Under the pieces are notes generated by a model. The model had not been told where the DNA came from. It ran no database searches and worked only from the letters and a program-made list of their open reading frames with translations. A program made the translations under genes and the position numbers. From contig CAZYPK010000165.1 of NCBI GenBank assembly GCA_964649195.1, positions 1-11,415 of the forward strand: DNA of 11,415 nucleotides, read 5' to 3'. Position 1 is the stretch's first letter; every line of letters begins with the position of its first letter. This DNA comes from JTS-RE9 sp964649195. Its GTDB lineage: Bacteria > Planctomycetota > Phycisphaerae > Phycisphaerales > Phycisphaeraceae. Below, one piece after another: positions 1 through 6,156 of the stretch.

Positions 1-17
1 TCGCAAACGAACGGCTC

Positions 18-70
18 GGCGGGAGCCTCGCCCTCCCGGAGCCTCGCCCTCCCCGCGGCCTCGCCCTCCC
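18..70 (+). repeat. GC-rich tandem repeat (AGCCTCGCCCTCCC units)
   Basis: Two units reading GGAGCCTCGCCCTCCC are followed by a variant GCGGCCTCGCCCTCCC, in direct tandem. The same unit occurs in the opposite orientation at 11221-11280, at the other end of the window. In both places the array is followed on its own strand by the 11-mer CATATGCTTTT (95-105 here). No reading frame is evident. This is probably a REP-like dispersed repeat; the function is unknown. Confidence 0.75.
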
Positions 71-131
71 AGCCGGAGGCTTCCGCTTTCCCGCCATATG
101 CTTTTGCGCTGTGCCCTCCTGCATTTTTCTC

Positions 132-160
132 TTGGCTGATTCGTCCCGATCGGTTAGGCT
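132..160 (+). promoter_or_regulatory. Weak sigma-70-like promoter for the CBS gene pair
   Basis: TTGGCT at 132-137 and TAGGCT at 155-160 are separated by 17 bases. They match the bacterial -35 and -10 consensus at four and three of six positions. The pair lies 78 bases upstream of the ATG at 239. This is only a consensus match; the planctomycete housekeeping promoter could differ. Confidence 0.3.
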
Positions 161-238
161 TGGGGCATCCATTCATTTCGTTTGGTTTCCTGAATCATGT
201 TTGACGCCTTGAAAACCCCGCGCGCGCGAGGAGTGATC

Positions 239-709
239 ATGGGACTTCGCGACGACCTGTCCAATGAACCGATCAGCAGGCTGACCATCAGTCCGGGCGT
301 TCGCTTTCCTGCGACGGCACCGGTCCGCGCCGCGGTGGCGGCCCTGCGCGAGGAGAAACAGGGCTGCGCGATCGTCATCGACAGCCAGGGGCGGCCTGAA
401 GGCAAGTTCACCGAGCATCAACTGGCCGGGCTGCTCGCCAGGGGCGTCGGATTTCTCGATGAGCCGATCAGCCGGCACATGAAGGATGCCTGGGCCCAGG
501 TCCGGCTCAGCGAGCCGATCACCAGCCTGATTCACAAGCTTCAGGATTACCGCCTGCGGTATGTGATCGTCGTCGATGAGGAGGGCCGGGCCGCCGGGGT
601 GATCGGGCAGCGGTCGCTGATGGAATACATCGGCGACAACTTCCCGCAGCAGGTGCGCACGAGTGAAATGGACGCCAAGGTCTCGATGGATGCACGGGAG
701 GGCGCATGA
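239..709 (+). CDS. CBS domain pair protein (first of two)
   Basis: A 156-residue soluble protein made almost entirely of two CBS motifs, roughly residues 10-70 and 78-145. The motif ends are visible as hydrophobic strands followed by an acidic turn (IVIDSQGRPEG and VIVVDEEGRAAGVIG). CBS pairs (Bateman modules) bind adenine nucleotides and usually act as regulatory sensors; nothing here identifies a partner enzyme. The ATG at 239 is chosen over the in-frame ATG at 197 because GAGGAG lies five bases before it and the CBS similarity starts after it. The stop overlaps the next start in an ATGA arrangement, so the two CBS proteins are probably translationally coupled and may form a heteromer. The degenerate first motif may mean that one site does not bind ligand. 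Confidence 0.85.
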   Translation: MGLRDDLSNEPISRLTISPGVRFPATAPVRAAVAALREEKQGCAIVIDSQGRPEGKFTEHQLAGLLARGVGFLDEPISRHMKDAWAQVRLSEPITSLIHKLQDYRLRYVIVVDEEGRAAGVIGQRSLMEYIGDNFPQQVRTSEMDAKVSMDAREGA

Positions 710-1203
710 CAACACCCAAGCGACAACGCCGGGAAACGGAAACGGTCGAGTTCAGCGATCCGCTCAAGCGCTACGAAGGCGTCGCGCCGGCCGATGACCT
801 GGAACGGGCCTTGTGTGAAGGCACGGTCTCCGATGTGACGCCGCTGTCGGTGGCCATCGCTTCGCCGATCGACACGATCGAGACCGCCGTGAAGCGCATG
901 GCGGAACTGGACATCGGCTGCCTGCTGATCGTGGAGATGGATCGGCTGACGGGCATCTTCACCCAGAGCGACCTGCTTCGCCGCGTCGTCGATCGTTACG
1001 ACCAGATCAAAGGCACGCTGCTGCGCGACGTGATGACCCCCTCCCCCACCTTCGTCCGCGACACCGACAGCCCCGCCAAGGCGATCAACCTCATGTCCAC
1101 CGGCGGGTTCAGGCACGTGCCGGTGCTCGATGTCGATGACCGCGTCGTGGGCATCATCGGCCCGCGCCGGGTGACGCAATACCTGCGAAAGCATCTGGGA
1201 TGA
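706..1203 (+). CDS. CBS domain pair protein (second of two)
   Basis: A 165-residue protein with a charged, basic N-terminal tail (residues 1-40), then two CBS motifs at about 41-95 and 105-165. The second is the most canonical of the four in this operon (DVMTPSPTFV, then GGFRHVPVLDVDDRVVGIIG). There is no fused catalytic, membrane or DNA-binding domain, so it is a stand-alone regulatory module, probably a nucleotide sensor. It starts inside the stop codon of the upstream CBS gene (4-bp ATGA overlap), which implies translational coupling. It ends 18 bases before the AT-rich long inverted repeat that separates it from the convergent mutY gene and may end its transcript. The target of the sensor cannot be read from this window. 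Confidence 0.88.
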   Translation: MTTPKRQRRETETVEFSDPLKRYEGVAPADDLERALCEGTVSDVTPLSVAIASPIDTIETAVKRMAELDIGCLLIVEMDRLTGIFTQSDLLRRVVDRYDQIKGTLLRDVMTPSPTFVRDTDSPAKAINLMSTGGFRHVPVLDVDDRVVGIIGPRRVTQYLRKHLG

Positions 1204-1220
1204 GGGGGAAGGCAAAGGCA

Positions 1221-1389
1221 GAAAGGCAGAAAGGCTATTATTTAATACTTAATACTTAATACTTATTACTTAATGGTTATTTCGAGCCTTGTGGCGTCGC
1301 CATCACCGTGTCATGGGGAACCGCCTCTTTTCTGAAATAGCCATTAAGTAATAAGTATTAAGTAATAAGTATTAGCCTTTCTGCCTTTC
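1221..1389. repeat. Long inverted repeat built of AATACTT heptamers (LIR-1)
   Basis: The left arm (1221-1283) and right arm (1334-1389) are near-perfect reverse complements, with a loop of about 50 bases. Each arm starts outermost with GAAAGGCAGAAAGGCTA, runs through degenerate tandem heptamers (AATACTT/ATTACTT), and ends innermost with ACTTAATGGYTATTTC. The left arm is 63 bases and the right 56, a difference of exactly one heptamer. The element is strikingly AT-rich among GC-rich genes. It lies in the gap between convergent genes, and its right arm runs into the mutY stop codon (1388-1390), so it could end transcription from both sides. Confidence 0.9.
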
Positions 1390-2470
1390 ATCGCAATCGC
1401 TCGATCGCCATGCGCTGCGGATTCGCCAATGGCAGATCGTCAAGGTCATCGAGCGTTCGCCAGATGAAGCCTTCGCGTGGCGATGGTTTTTCTGCCGCAG
1501 TGCATCGCCAGAGGATGAAGGTGATCGAGCGATGGGTTGTCTGGTGGGGAAATGTGCTGATTTCCAAGGGTTTTTTGAGTTTCAATCCCGTGGTCCTGCG
1601 TGCCCATGCCGCCATCGGGGCGGCACGGTTCGCTTCATCGTCACCGAGGTTTTCACAGGTGGGCAGTTGCCAGAGGTTGGACCAGAGGCCGTGGACGGGT
1701 CGCTGATGGAAGAGAAACTTGCCGTCGCGTTCGATGGCGATGATGTGATGGGTTACCGCCAGCGGCTTGTTTTTTTTCTTCTTGATGGGGAGCGATGCGG
1801 CGAGGCCGCGCCGGTTCGCTTCGCATTGCGATCGCACGGGGCAGACGAGGCACGACGGGCTGCGGGGGGAGCAGATCGTCGCGCCCAGTTCCATCATGGC
1901 CTGGTTGAAATCGCCCGGTTGTTTGCGCGGCACCAGTTCGCGGGCGATGTCCCACAGTCGCCTGATGGTGGCCGGTGCGTCGATGGGCTGCTCGATGGCG
2001 TAGAGCCGGGCGAGCAGTCGCATCACGTTGCCATCGACCAGCGGAGCGCGGATGCCGTGGGCGATGGAGGCGATGGCGCCGGCGGTGTAGCGGCCGATGC
2101 CGGGCAGGGCGAGCAGGGCCTCCACTTCGCGCGGAATGTTGCCCGCGTGGTCCTGTACGATCCGCTTCGCCGCCGCGTGGAGGTTCCGCGCCCTTCGGTA
2201 ATAGCCCAATCCCTGCCAGAGCCTGAGCACGCGCTGCTCATCGGCGGCGGCCAGCGCTTCGATGGTCGGGAACGCTTCGATGAAGCGATGGAAGTAGGCG
2301 ATGACCGTCGCCACCTGCGTCTGCTGGAGCATGATCTCGCTGAGCAGGACGTGATACGGGTTGCCTGTCTCGCCCTCTGCCGCACGCCAGGGCAGGTCGC
2401 GGCGATGCCCGGCAAACCAGGCGAGCAAAAGGCGGCGAAGCGACCGCAGTTTGGAGGAGGACACGATCAT
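1388..2470 (-). CDS. mutY: Adenine DNA glycosylase MutY
   Basis: This enzyme removes adenine mispaired with 8-oxoguanine in base-excision repair. With a start at 2470 it is 360 residues, normal for the family. Visible signatures are the catalytic Glu45 in SEIMLQQTQV, the helix-hairpin-helix LPGIGRYTAG (122-131), the catalytic Asp146 in VDGNV, and the four-cysteine [4Fe-4S] loop C200-x6-C207-x2-C210-x5-C216. A C-terminal NUDIX-like 8-oxoG-recognition domain spans about 230-360, with FPHQTTH in place of the usual FSH loop. The frame stays open upstream to 2596, but that 42-residue extension is translated from two intergenic hairpin repeats, so the internal ATG at 2470 is preferred. No good Shine-Dalgarno is visible. 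The gene is convergent with the CBS pair across LIR-1. Confidence 0.95.
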   Translation of the reverse strand: MIVSSSKLRSLRRLLLAWFAGHRRDLPWRAAEGETGNPYHVLLSEIMLQQTQVATVIAYFHRFIEAFPTIEALAAADEQRVLRLWQGLGYYRRARNLHAAAKRIVQDHAGNIPREVEALLALPGIGRYTAGAIASIAHGIRAPLVDGNVMRLLARLYAIEQPIDAPATIRRLWDIARELVPRKQPGDFNQAMMELGATICSPRSPSCLVCPVRSQCEANRRGLAASLPIKKKKNKPLAVTHHIIAIERDGKFLFHQRPVHGLWSNLWQLPTCENLGDDEANRAAPMAAWARRTTGLKLKKPLEISTFPHQTTHRSITFILWRCTAAEKPSPREGFIWRTLDDLDDLPLANPQRMAIERLR

Positions 2471-2499
2471 GCACGCGCCAGCATAAGCGATTCGTCCAT

Positions 2500-2524
2500 A
2501 GCCGCGACGTGTTACGTCGCGGCT
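2500..2524. repeat. Short hairpin repeat, CCGCGACG family (copy 1)
   Basis: A perfect 10-bp stem (AGCCGCGACG / CGTCGCGGCT) with loop TGTTA. The inner 21 bases recur exactly at 10105-10125, and a relative with a different stem tip is at 9900-9920. It lies 30 bases upstream of the mutY start. It is a dispersed REP-like hairpin; there is no U-tract, so it is not a classical terminator. Confidence 0.8.
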
Positions 2525-2556
2525 CCGGGAACCTGAGAACTTTTGGGTGGCTGGGG

Positions 2557-2733
2557 CTGAGTCCGCGAAGCCCCGGCCCGGAAGGGCGCGGGCCAAGGGG
2601 TGATCGACTCACGGCCCGTTAGCGAAACAACACTCGATTTCCGGTCGGAATTCACCTTGCAGGCTTTGAATCCTCTGTTCATCGGGCACGCTTTGGCCCG
2701 CGCCCTTCCGGGCGAGGCTTATCCGAAACTCAG
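2557..2733. repeat. Inverted repeat with 20-bp perfect core
   Basis: The arms 2577-2596 and 2693-2712 are perfect 20-bp reverse complements (core GGAAGGGCGCGGGCC). Weaker complementarity extends outward to CTGAGT (2557-2562) and ACTCAG (2728-2733). The intervening 96 bases (2597-2692) contain no gene or recognisable site. It sits in the gap between the divergent mutY and 2911 genes, which is an unusual place for a terminator. It is probably a dispersed repeat or a pair of repeats. Confidence 0.75.
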
Positions 2734-2763
2734 GTTTGGGGGTACACAAGTCAGCTACAAAAC

Positions 2764-2799
2764 ATACCCCGACGGCTCGCGGACTCGCCATCGGGCTTG
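2764..2799 (+). repeat. Single REP-like unit (CCCGACGGC...GCCATCGGG)
   Basis: The arms CCCGACGGC and GCCATCGGG form a 9-bp stem with one mismatch around a short GC-rich loop. Flanking CTACAA/TTGTAG (about 2755 and 2805) could extend the stem. The unit matches each arm of the larger element at 7373-7510, including the leading ATACCCCGACGGCTCG and trailing TCGCCATCGGGCTTG. It is a solo copy of that family. The remainder of the 2471-2910 gap holds only a small GCCCG/CGGGC hairpin (2843-2857). Confidence 0.75.
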
Positions 2800-2898
2800 A
2801 GATTGTAGCCATCATTGCTTCTGTGCCGATGAACCTGAAGCCGCCCGATCACCGGGCAGTCGGCGTCGGCGGCCGTGGCGTGGGAGGGTTCTTCACGT

Positions 2899-2910
2899 TA
2901 CGCTGATCTC
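2899..2910 (+). promoter_or_regulatory. -10-like box next to the start codon (possible leaderless mRNA)
   Basis: TACGCT at 2899-2904 ends six bases before the ATG at 2911, and no Shine-Dalgarno lies in the usual window. If this is the -10 element, transcription would begin at or next to the ATG. The match to TATAAT is only moderate (three of six), so this is tentative. Confidence 0.25.
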
Positions 2911-3312
2911 ATGCCCGAAGATTCCCGCGAGCCTGAAATGATTGCCACTTCGCACCGCCAGCCGCTCCCCGCCCAGCGCGATTCGATCACCCACAAGTTC
3001 GCCATCATGGGTCACGAAGGCTACCTCACCATCGGCCTGTTCGAGGACGGCCGGCCCGGGGAAATCTTCATCAAGATGTCCAAGGCAGGTTCCACGCTCG
3101 GCGGGTTGGTGCAGGCTTATTGCCGCGCCTTCAGCCTGGCCCTTCAGTTCGGCCTGTCGGTACACGAAGCGGTGAGCCGGTTCAAAGGCATGCGGTTCGA
3201 GCCGATGGGACACACCTCCAACCCGGAGATTCCCGAAGCGCTGAGCATCGTCGATTACGTGGCGCGGTACATTGAACTGCACTTTCTGAATGATGATGAT
3301 GCGCTGCGGTGA
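2911..3312 (+). CDS. Stand-alone class II ribonucleotide reductase C-terminal module (NrdJ C-terminus-like, TSCPD region)
   Basis: A 133-residue protein. From residue 23 (RDSITHKFAIMGHEGYLTIG) almost to the end it follows the segment of adenosylcobalamin-dependent ribonucleotide reductases that comes after the catalytic barrel. Landmarks are GEIFIKMSKAGST, GLVQAYCRAFSLALQFGL, RFEPMGHTSNPEI and SIVDYVARYIELHF. The catalytic barrel, the radical-site cysteines and the cysteine-rich zinc tail of full-length NrdJ are all absent, so it cannot be a reductase by itself. It may be a split subunit comparable to NrdJb, or a regulatory paralogue. The start at 2911 is preferred; GTG 2875 and ATG 2938 are alternatives, and the first 22 residues are poorly conserved-looking. 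No vitamin-B12 or nucleotide gene is adjacent. Family assignment is strong; function is inferred. Confidence 0.85.
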   Translation: MPEDSREPEMIATSHRQPLPAQRDSITHKFAIMGHEGYLTIGLFEDGRPGEIFIKMSKAGSTLGGLVQAYCRAFSLALQFGLSVHEAVSRFKGMRFEPMGHTSNPEIPEALSIVDYVARYIELHFLNDDDALR

Positions 3313-3329
3313 GGGGCGGGAGAATATCC

Positions 3330-3418
3330 AATGGCCATTGCAAATTGAAAATTGCAAAATGGAAGCCGACTGCGACGATGGCTTTACATTTTGCACTTTG
3401 CATTTTTCAATGGCCATT
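3330..3418. repeat. Long inverted repeat with ATGGCCAT / TTGCAAAATG words (LIR-2)
   Basis: Complementary arms of about 38 bases run from AATGGCCATT at 3330-3339 inward to AAGCC (3363-3367), and from GGCTT (3380-3384) outward to AATGGCCATT at 3409-3418. The arms are made of degenerate ATTGCAAAATG-type words. A further TTTTGCAATTTCC follows to about 3428. The same module forms the core of the larger repeat at 4057-4377. It lies between two co-directional genes. Confidence 0.88.
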
Positions 3419-3450
3419 TTGCAATTTCCTCCCAACCCCCAAGGTGCCTT

Positions 3451-4056
3451 ATGCTCACCAAGATTCTCCCCGGTTTCCTCGCCCTTTCCTGCTTCATCGG
3501 TGCGCTGGCGCTTTATGGCGCCGACGATGCGAAGCGGCCCGCGCCCGCCGCGACGGACAAGGCCAAGGACTCGGCGGAGGATGTGGAGAAGAAACTGAAG
3601 GAGAAGCTCGATGCCGCCGACAAGGCGGCCAACGAAGGCAAGCCCGCCACGCCGATCAGGACGGAAGACCCGCGCACCGATCTGCCCAAGCTGCCTGCTC
3701 CGACGCCGGGGCGAATCGATCAGCCCGATCCGCGCATCATCGGCATCGCTCCGGGAGGAAGCGCGCCCAAGCTTCGCCGCGAAGGTGAGTTTGTGCTCAG
3801 TCGCCGCGGCCGGGTGGTTCGCACCGAAGGCGGGCAGATTCTTTTCGCATTCGATGCCGACAGCGACAAGAGCGAAGAGGCCCCGATGTTTCTGATGCCC
3901 TGCCGGCTGCTGCAAAACATGGAGGAGATGTCGCAGGAACATGGCGAGCGCACGGTGTTCATTCTGTCGGGCCAGGTCTTCGTCTATCGCGGGGCGAATT
4001 ACCTGCTGCCGACGATGATGAAGCCTTCGATTGATCGTGGGAATTTGAAGAAGTAA
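3451..4056 (+). CDS. Secreted protein of unknown function, planctomycete-type
   Basis: A 201-residue protein starting MLTKILPGFLALSCFIGALA, a hydrophobic export signal with likely cleavage near residue 23 (ALYGA-DD). Next is a charged Ala/Lys/Glu-rich, probably helical segment (24-65), a proline-rich linker (70-95), and a compact domain of about 100 residues. Landmarks in the domain are GIAPGGSAPKLRREGEFVLSR, GQILFAFDAD, PMFLMPCRLLQ and FILSGQVFVYRGANYLLPT. I recognise the pattern from planctomycete proteins but know no function. The start at 3451 follows AAGGTG at a suitable distance; the frame is open to 3352 only because it reads through LIR-2. It is followed immediately by the nested repeat at 4057-4377, with ubiD downstream on the same strand. 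Periplasmic or surface location is inferred. Confidence 0.85.
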   Translation: MLTKILPGFLALSCFIGALALYGADDAKRPAPAATDKAKDSAEDVEKKLKEKLDAADKAANEGKPATPIRTEDPRTDLPKLPAPTPGRIDQPDPRIIGIAPGGSAPKLRREGEFVLSRRGRVVRTEGGQILFAFDADSDKSEEAPMFLMPCRLLQNMEEMSQEHGERTVFILSGQVFVYRGANYLLPTMMKPSIDRGNLKK

Positions 4057-4377
4057 GAAGGAAGGGATTGAGGCACGGAGGCACGGAGGGAAAGGCATTG
4101 AATGCTGAAGGCTGAATGCTGAATGCTGAAGGCTGAAGGCACGGAGGGGGAGAATGGCCAATGGCCATTGCAAAATGGAAATTGCAAATTGACGGAGGCG
4201 GCAAGGGTGCGTTTTCCGTTGCCTTTCATTTTGCATTTTGCAATTTGCAATGGCCATTGGATATTTTCTTCCCTTCGTGCCTCAATGCCTTCAGCCTTCA
4301 GCCTTCGTGCCTTCAATGCCTTTCCCTCCGTGCCTCCGTGCCTTCGTGCCTTTATGCCTTTCCCTTTCTTCCCTACC
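4057..4377. repeat. Nested long inverted repeat filling a whole intergenic gap (LIR-3)
   Basis: An imperfect palindrome of about 320 bp centred near 4208, with arms of about 130 bases. Three word families are arranged symmetrically. Outermost are AGGCACGG/AAAGGCATTG words; the 32 bases at 4071-4102 are exactly complementary to 4312-4343. Next are GCTGAAGGCTGAATGC words (about 4101-4140 against 4287-4306). Innermost is the CAATGGCCATTGCAAA module (4158-4174 exactly complementary to 4244-4260), also found in LIR-2. The element begins directly after the stop of the upstream gene and ends eight bases before the ubiD ATG. It contains no gene; frames that cross it are repeat-encoded extensions. Confidence 0.92.
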
Positions 4378-4385
4378 ATGCCTCC

Positions 4386-6146
4386 ATGTACCCGAACCTC
4401 CGCGACTTTGTGGCTGCTCTGGAAAAGGCCGGTGAACTGGTGCGCATCAAGGCGAAGGTTTCGCCGATGCTGGAGATCGCCGAGATTACCGACCGCATGA
4501 GCAAGAGCGCTGCCCCGCGTGCCAGCGAACATGCCAGGGCTTTCGACCCGCGCATGGCGCACATGGGGGGCAAGGCGCTGCTGTTTGAAAATGTGGAAGG
4601 CTCCTCGATGCCGGTGCTGATCAATGCCCTGGGCAGCTATCGGCGGATGGAGATGGCGATGGGCGCCACCGAAGGCGGCTTTGAATCGATCGCGGATCGC
4701 ATTGAGAAGTTGCTCAAGCCTGAGCCGCCGACGGGTCTGATGGACAAGATGAAAAAAGGGCTGGAACTGGCCAAGATTGCATCGTTTGGCCCCAGGCATG
4801 TTCGCAGCGGCCCGTGTCAGGAAGTGGTCAGGACGGGTGATCAGATCAACCTGTTGGAGTTGCCGATCATCAAGTGCTGGCCGCATGATGGTGATCTTGA
4901 AGCGGTGGGTTATCCGCCTGCCTCGCGCTTCAAGCCGGCCATCGATCCCTGGCCTGTCGGTCAAGGCCGGTACATCACCTTCGCGGGGATTTACACGATT
5001 CATCCTGATGATGCGGGCAAGGAGGCGGGCGTGCCCCGGCCTTCGCGCAACGTCGGCATGTACCGCGCCCAGCTCGTCGATAAGACCCGCACCGCCATGC
5101 ACTGGCACATGCACCACGATGGGGCAAGGCACTGGCGCGCCTGGAAGAAGCACAACGAGGCTCGCGGCGATCACGCTTCCGGGGGGGGCATGCCTTGCGC
5201 CATCGTGCTCGGCGGTGAAAGCGTGCTGCCTTATGCCGCCACCGCCCCGCTGCCACCAGGCATCAGCGAACTGTTTCTCGCGGGCTTCCTCAACGAAGGC
5301 GGCATCCCCCTCGTGCAGTGCAAGACCATCGACATGCAGGTGCCCGCGAGTGCTGAGATCGTGCTCGAAGGCTATGTGAGCACCGAAGCGGGCGGCATCG
5401 GGTGGGACCCGAGGAAAGAAGGGCCTAGGGAGGAGGGCCTAGGGCCTAGGGGGGAGGCCGCCGATTTCTCTGACCTAGGCCCTAGGCCCTTCTCCCCAGG
5501 CCCTTCTTCCATCTTTGAAGGTCCCTTCGGCGATCACACCGGGTTCTATTCGTTGCCGGACCGTTATCCCGTTTTCACCTGCACCGCGATCACGCATCGC
5601 AAGGATCCGATTTATCCGACGACGATCGTGGGCTATCCGCCGCAGGAGGATTACTACATGGGCAAGGCCACCGAACGCATCTTCCTGCCCGCGCTCAGGA
5701 CGATCATTCACGACATCATCGACTACCACCTGCCGATGTTCGGCACGTTTCACAACTGCGTCTTCGTCAAGATTCGCAAGGAATATCCGCTCCAGGCCCG
5801 CCGTGTGATGCACGCGATCTGGGGCGCAGGGCAGATGGCATGGACCAAGTTCATCGTGGTGGTCGATGAGGATGTGGATGTTCACGATCAGGACATGGTG
5901 CTGTTTCACCTGTGCGCCAACTGCGATCCCGGCCGCGATGTGGAACTGGTCAACGGCCCGCTGGACATTCTCGATCATGCCGCCCCGCGCCTGGGCGCAG
6001 GCCACAAGATGGGCTTCGACGCCACCCGCAAAATCCCCGGCGAAGAGTGCGGCGGCCACCCGGTGCGCGACTTCCCCGCCTTTTTGAAAATGGATGACGC
6101 GACCAAGGCGAAGGTGACGGCGCGTTGGCGCGAGTATGGTTTGTGA
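4386..6146 (+). CDS. ubiD: UbiD-family prenylated-FMN decarboxylase with palindromic insertion
   Basis: A 586-residue cytoplasmic enzyme of the UbiD family, which uses prenylated FMN (made by a UbiX enzyme not seen here) to decarboxylate aromatic or unsaturated acids, for example in ubiquinone or menaquinone synthesis. Family landmarks are NLRDFVAALEKAGELVRI at the N-terminus, RNVGMYRAQLV (221-231), GGESVLPYAATAPLP, SAEIVLEGYV (322-331) and the catalytic-region motif EGPFGDHTGFY starting at Glu378, followed by TAITHRKDPIYPTTIVG. Residues 344-375 are encoded by a 93-bp palindrome and normally have no counterpart: members usually pass from EGY to EGPFGD in about ten residues. The frame is kept, so a functional protein is possible. 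The start at 4386 matches the family N-terminus; the upstream open frame is LIR-3. No Shine-Dalgarno is visible. Substrate is unknown; a menaquinone-pathway role is a guess. Confidence 0.92.
   Translation: MYPNLRDFVAALEKAGELVRIKAKVSPMLEIAEITDRMSKSAAPRASEHARAFDPRMAHMGGKALLFENVEGSSMPVLINALGSYRRMEMAMGATEGGFESIADRIEKLLKPEPPTGLMDKMKKGLELAKIASFGPRHVRSGPCQEVVRTGDQINLLELPIIKCWPHDGDLEAVGYPPASRFKPAIDPWPVGQGRYITFAGIYTIHPDDAGKEAGVPRPSRNVGMYRAQLVDKTRTAMHWHMHHDGARHWRAWKKHNEARGDHASGGGMPCAIVLGGESVLPYAATAPLPPGISELFLAGFLNEGGIPLVQCKTIDMQVPASAEIVLEGYVSTEAGGIGWDPRKEGPREEGLGPRGEAADFSDLGPRPFSPGPSSIFEGPFGDHTGFYSLPDRYPVFTCTAITHRKDPIYPTTIVGYPPQEDYYMGKATERIFLPALRTIIHDIIDYHLPMFGTFHNCVFVKIRKEYPLQARRVMHAIWGAGQMAWTKFIVVVDEDVDVHDQDMVLFHLCANCDPGRDVELVNGPLDILDHAAPRLGAGHKMGFDATRKIPGEECGGHPVRDFPAFLKMDDATKAKVTARWREYGL
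5416..5508. repeat. Palindromic element inserted in frame within ubiD
   Basis: The arms 5416-5451 and 5473-5508 (36 bases each) are reverse complements with only a few mismatches, separated by a 21-base loop. They are built of GGGCCTAGGG-type words (AAGAAGGGCCTAGGG outermost, GGGCCTAGGGCCTAGG innermost). The total is 93 bases, exactly 31 codons, with no stop in the ubiD frame. It encodes a Gly/Pro/Glu/Arg-rich loop (KEGPREEGLGPRGE to FSPGPSS). It lies two residues before the EGPFGD motif. Confidence 0.9.
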
Positions 6147-6156
6147 TCCCTCAATC

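Noticed and set aside
1221..1389. CRISPR-like or phage attachment site reading of the heptamer repeats
   Set aside because: The heptamers are contiguous with no spacers and are arranged as a palindrome; no integrase or cas gene is present.
1532..2536. 334-codon open frame on the + strand
   Set aside because: It is antisense to mutY, whose catalytic residues and iron-sulfur loop are intact; the translation has no recognisable domain and is a high-GC shadow frame.
2471..2596. N-terminal extension of MutY by 42 residues
   Set aside because: The extension is encoded by hairpin repeats found elsewhere in non-coding positions, and MutY homology begins after the ATG at 2470.
2893..4257. 454-codon open frame on the - strand
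   Set aside because: It crosses two genes and two inverted repeats on the opposite strand; its sequence is a translation of repeat words and antisense codons.
4161..4385. 75-residue N-terminal extension of UbiD
   Set aside because: It is translated from the right half of the nested inverted repeat; the family N-terminus begins at 4386.
3999..5174. 391-codon open frame on the - strand
   Set aside because: It is antisense to ubiD and the nested repeat; there is no family signature.
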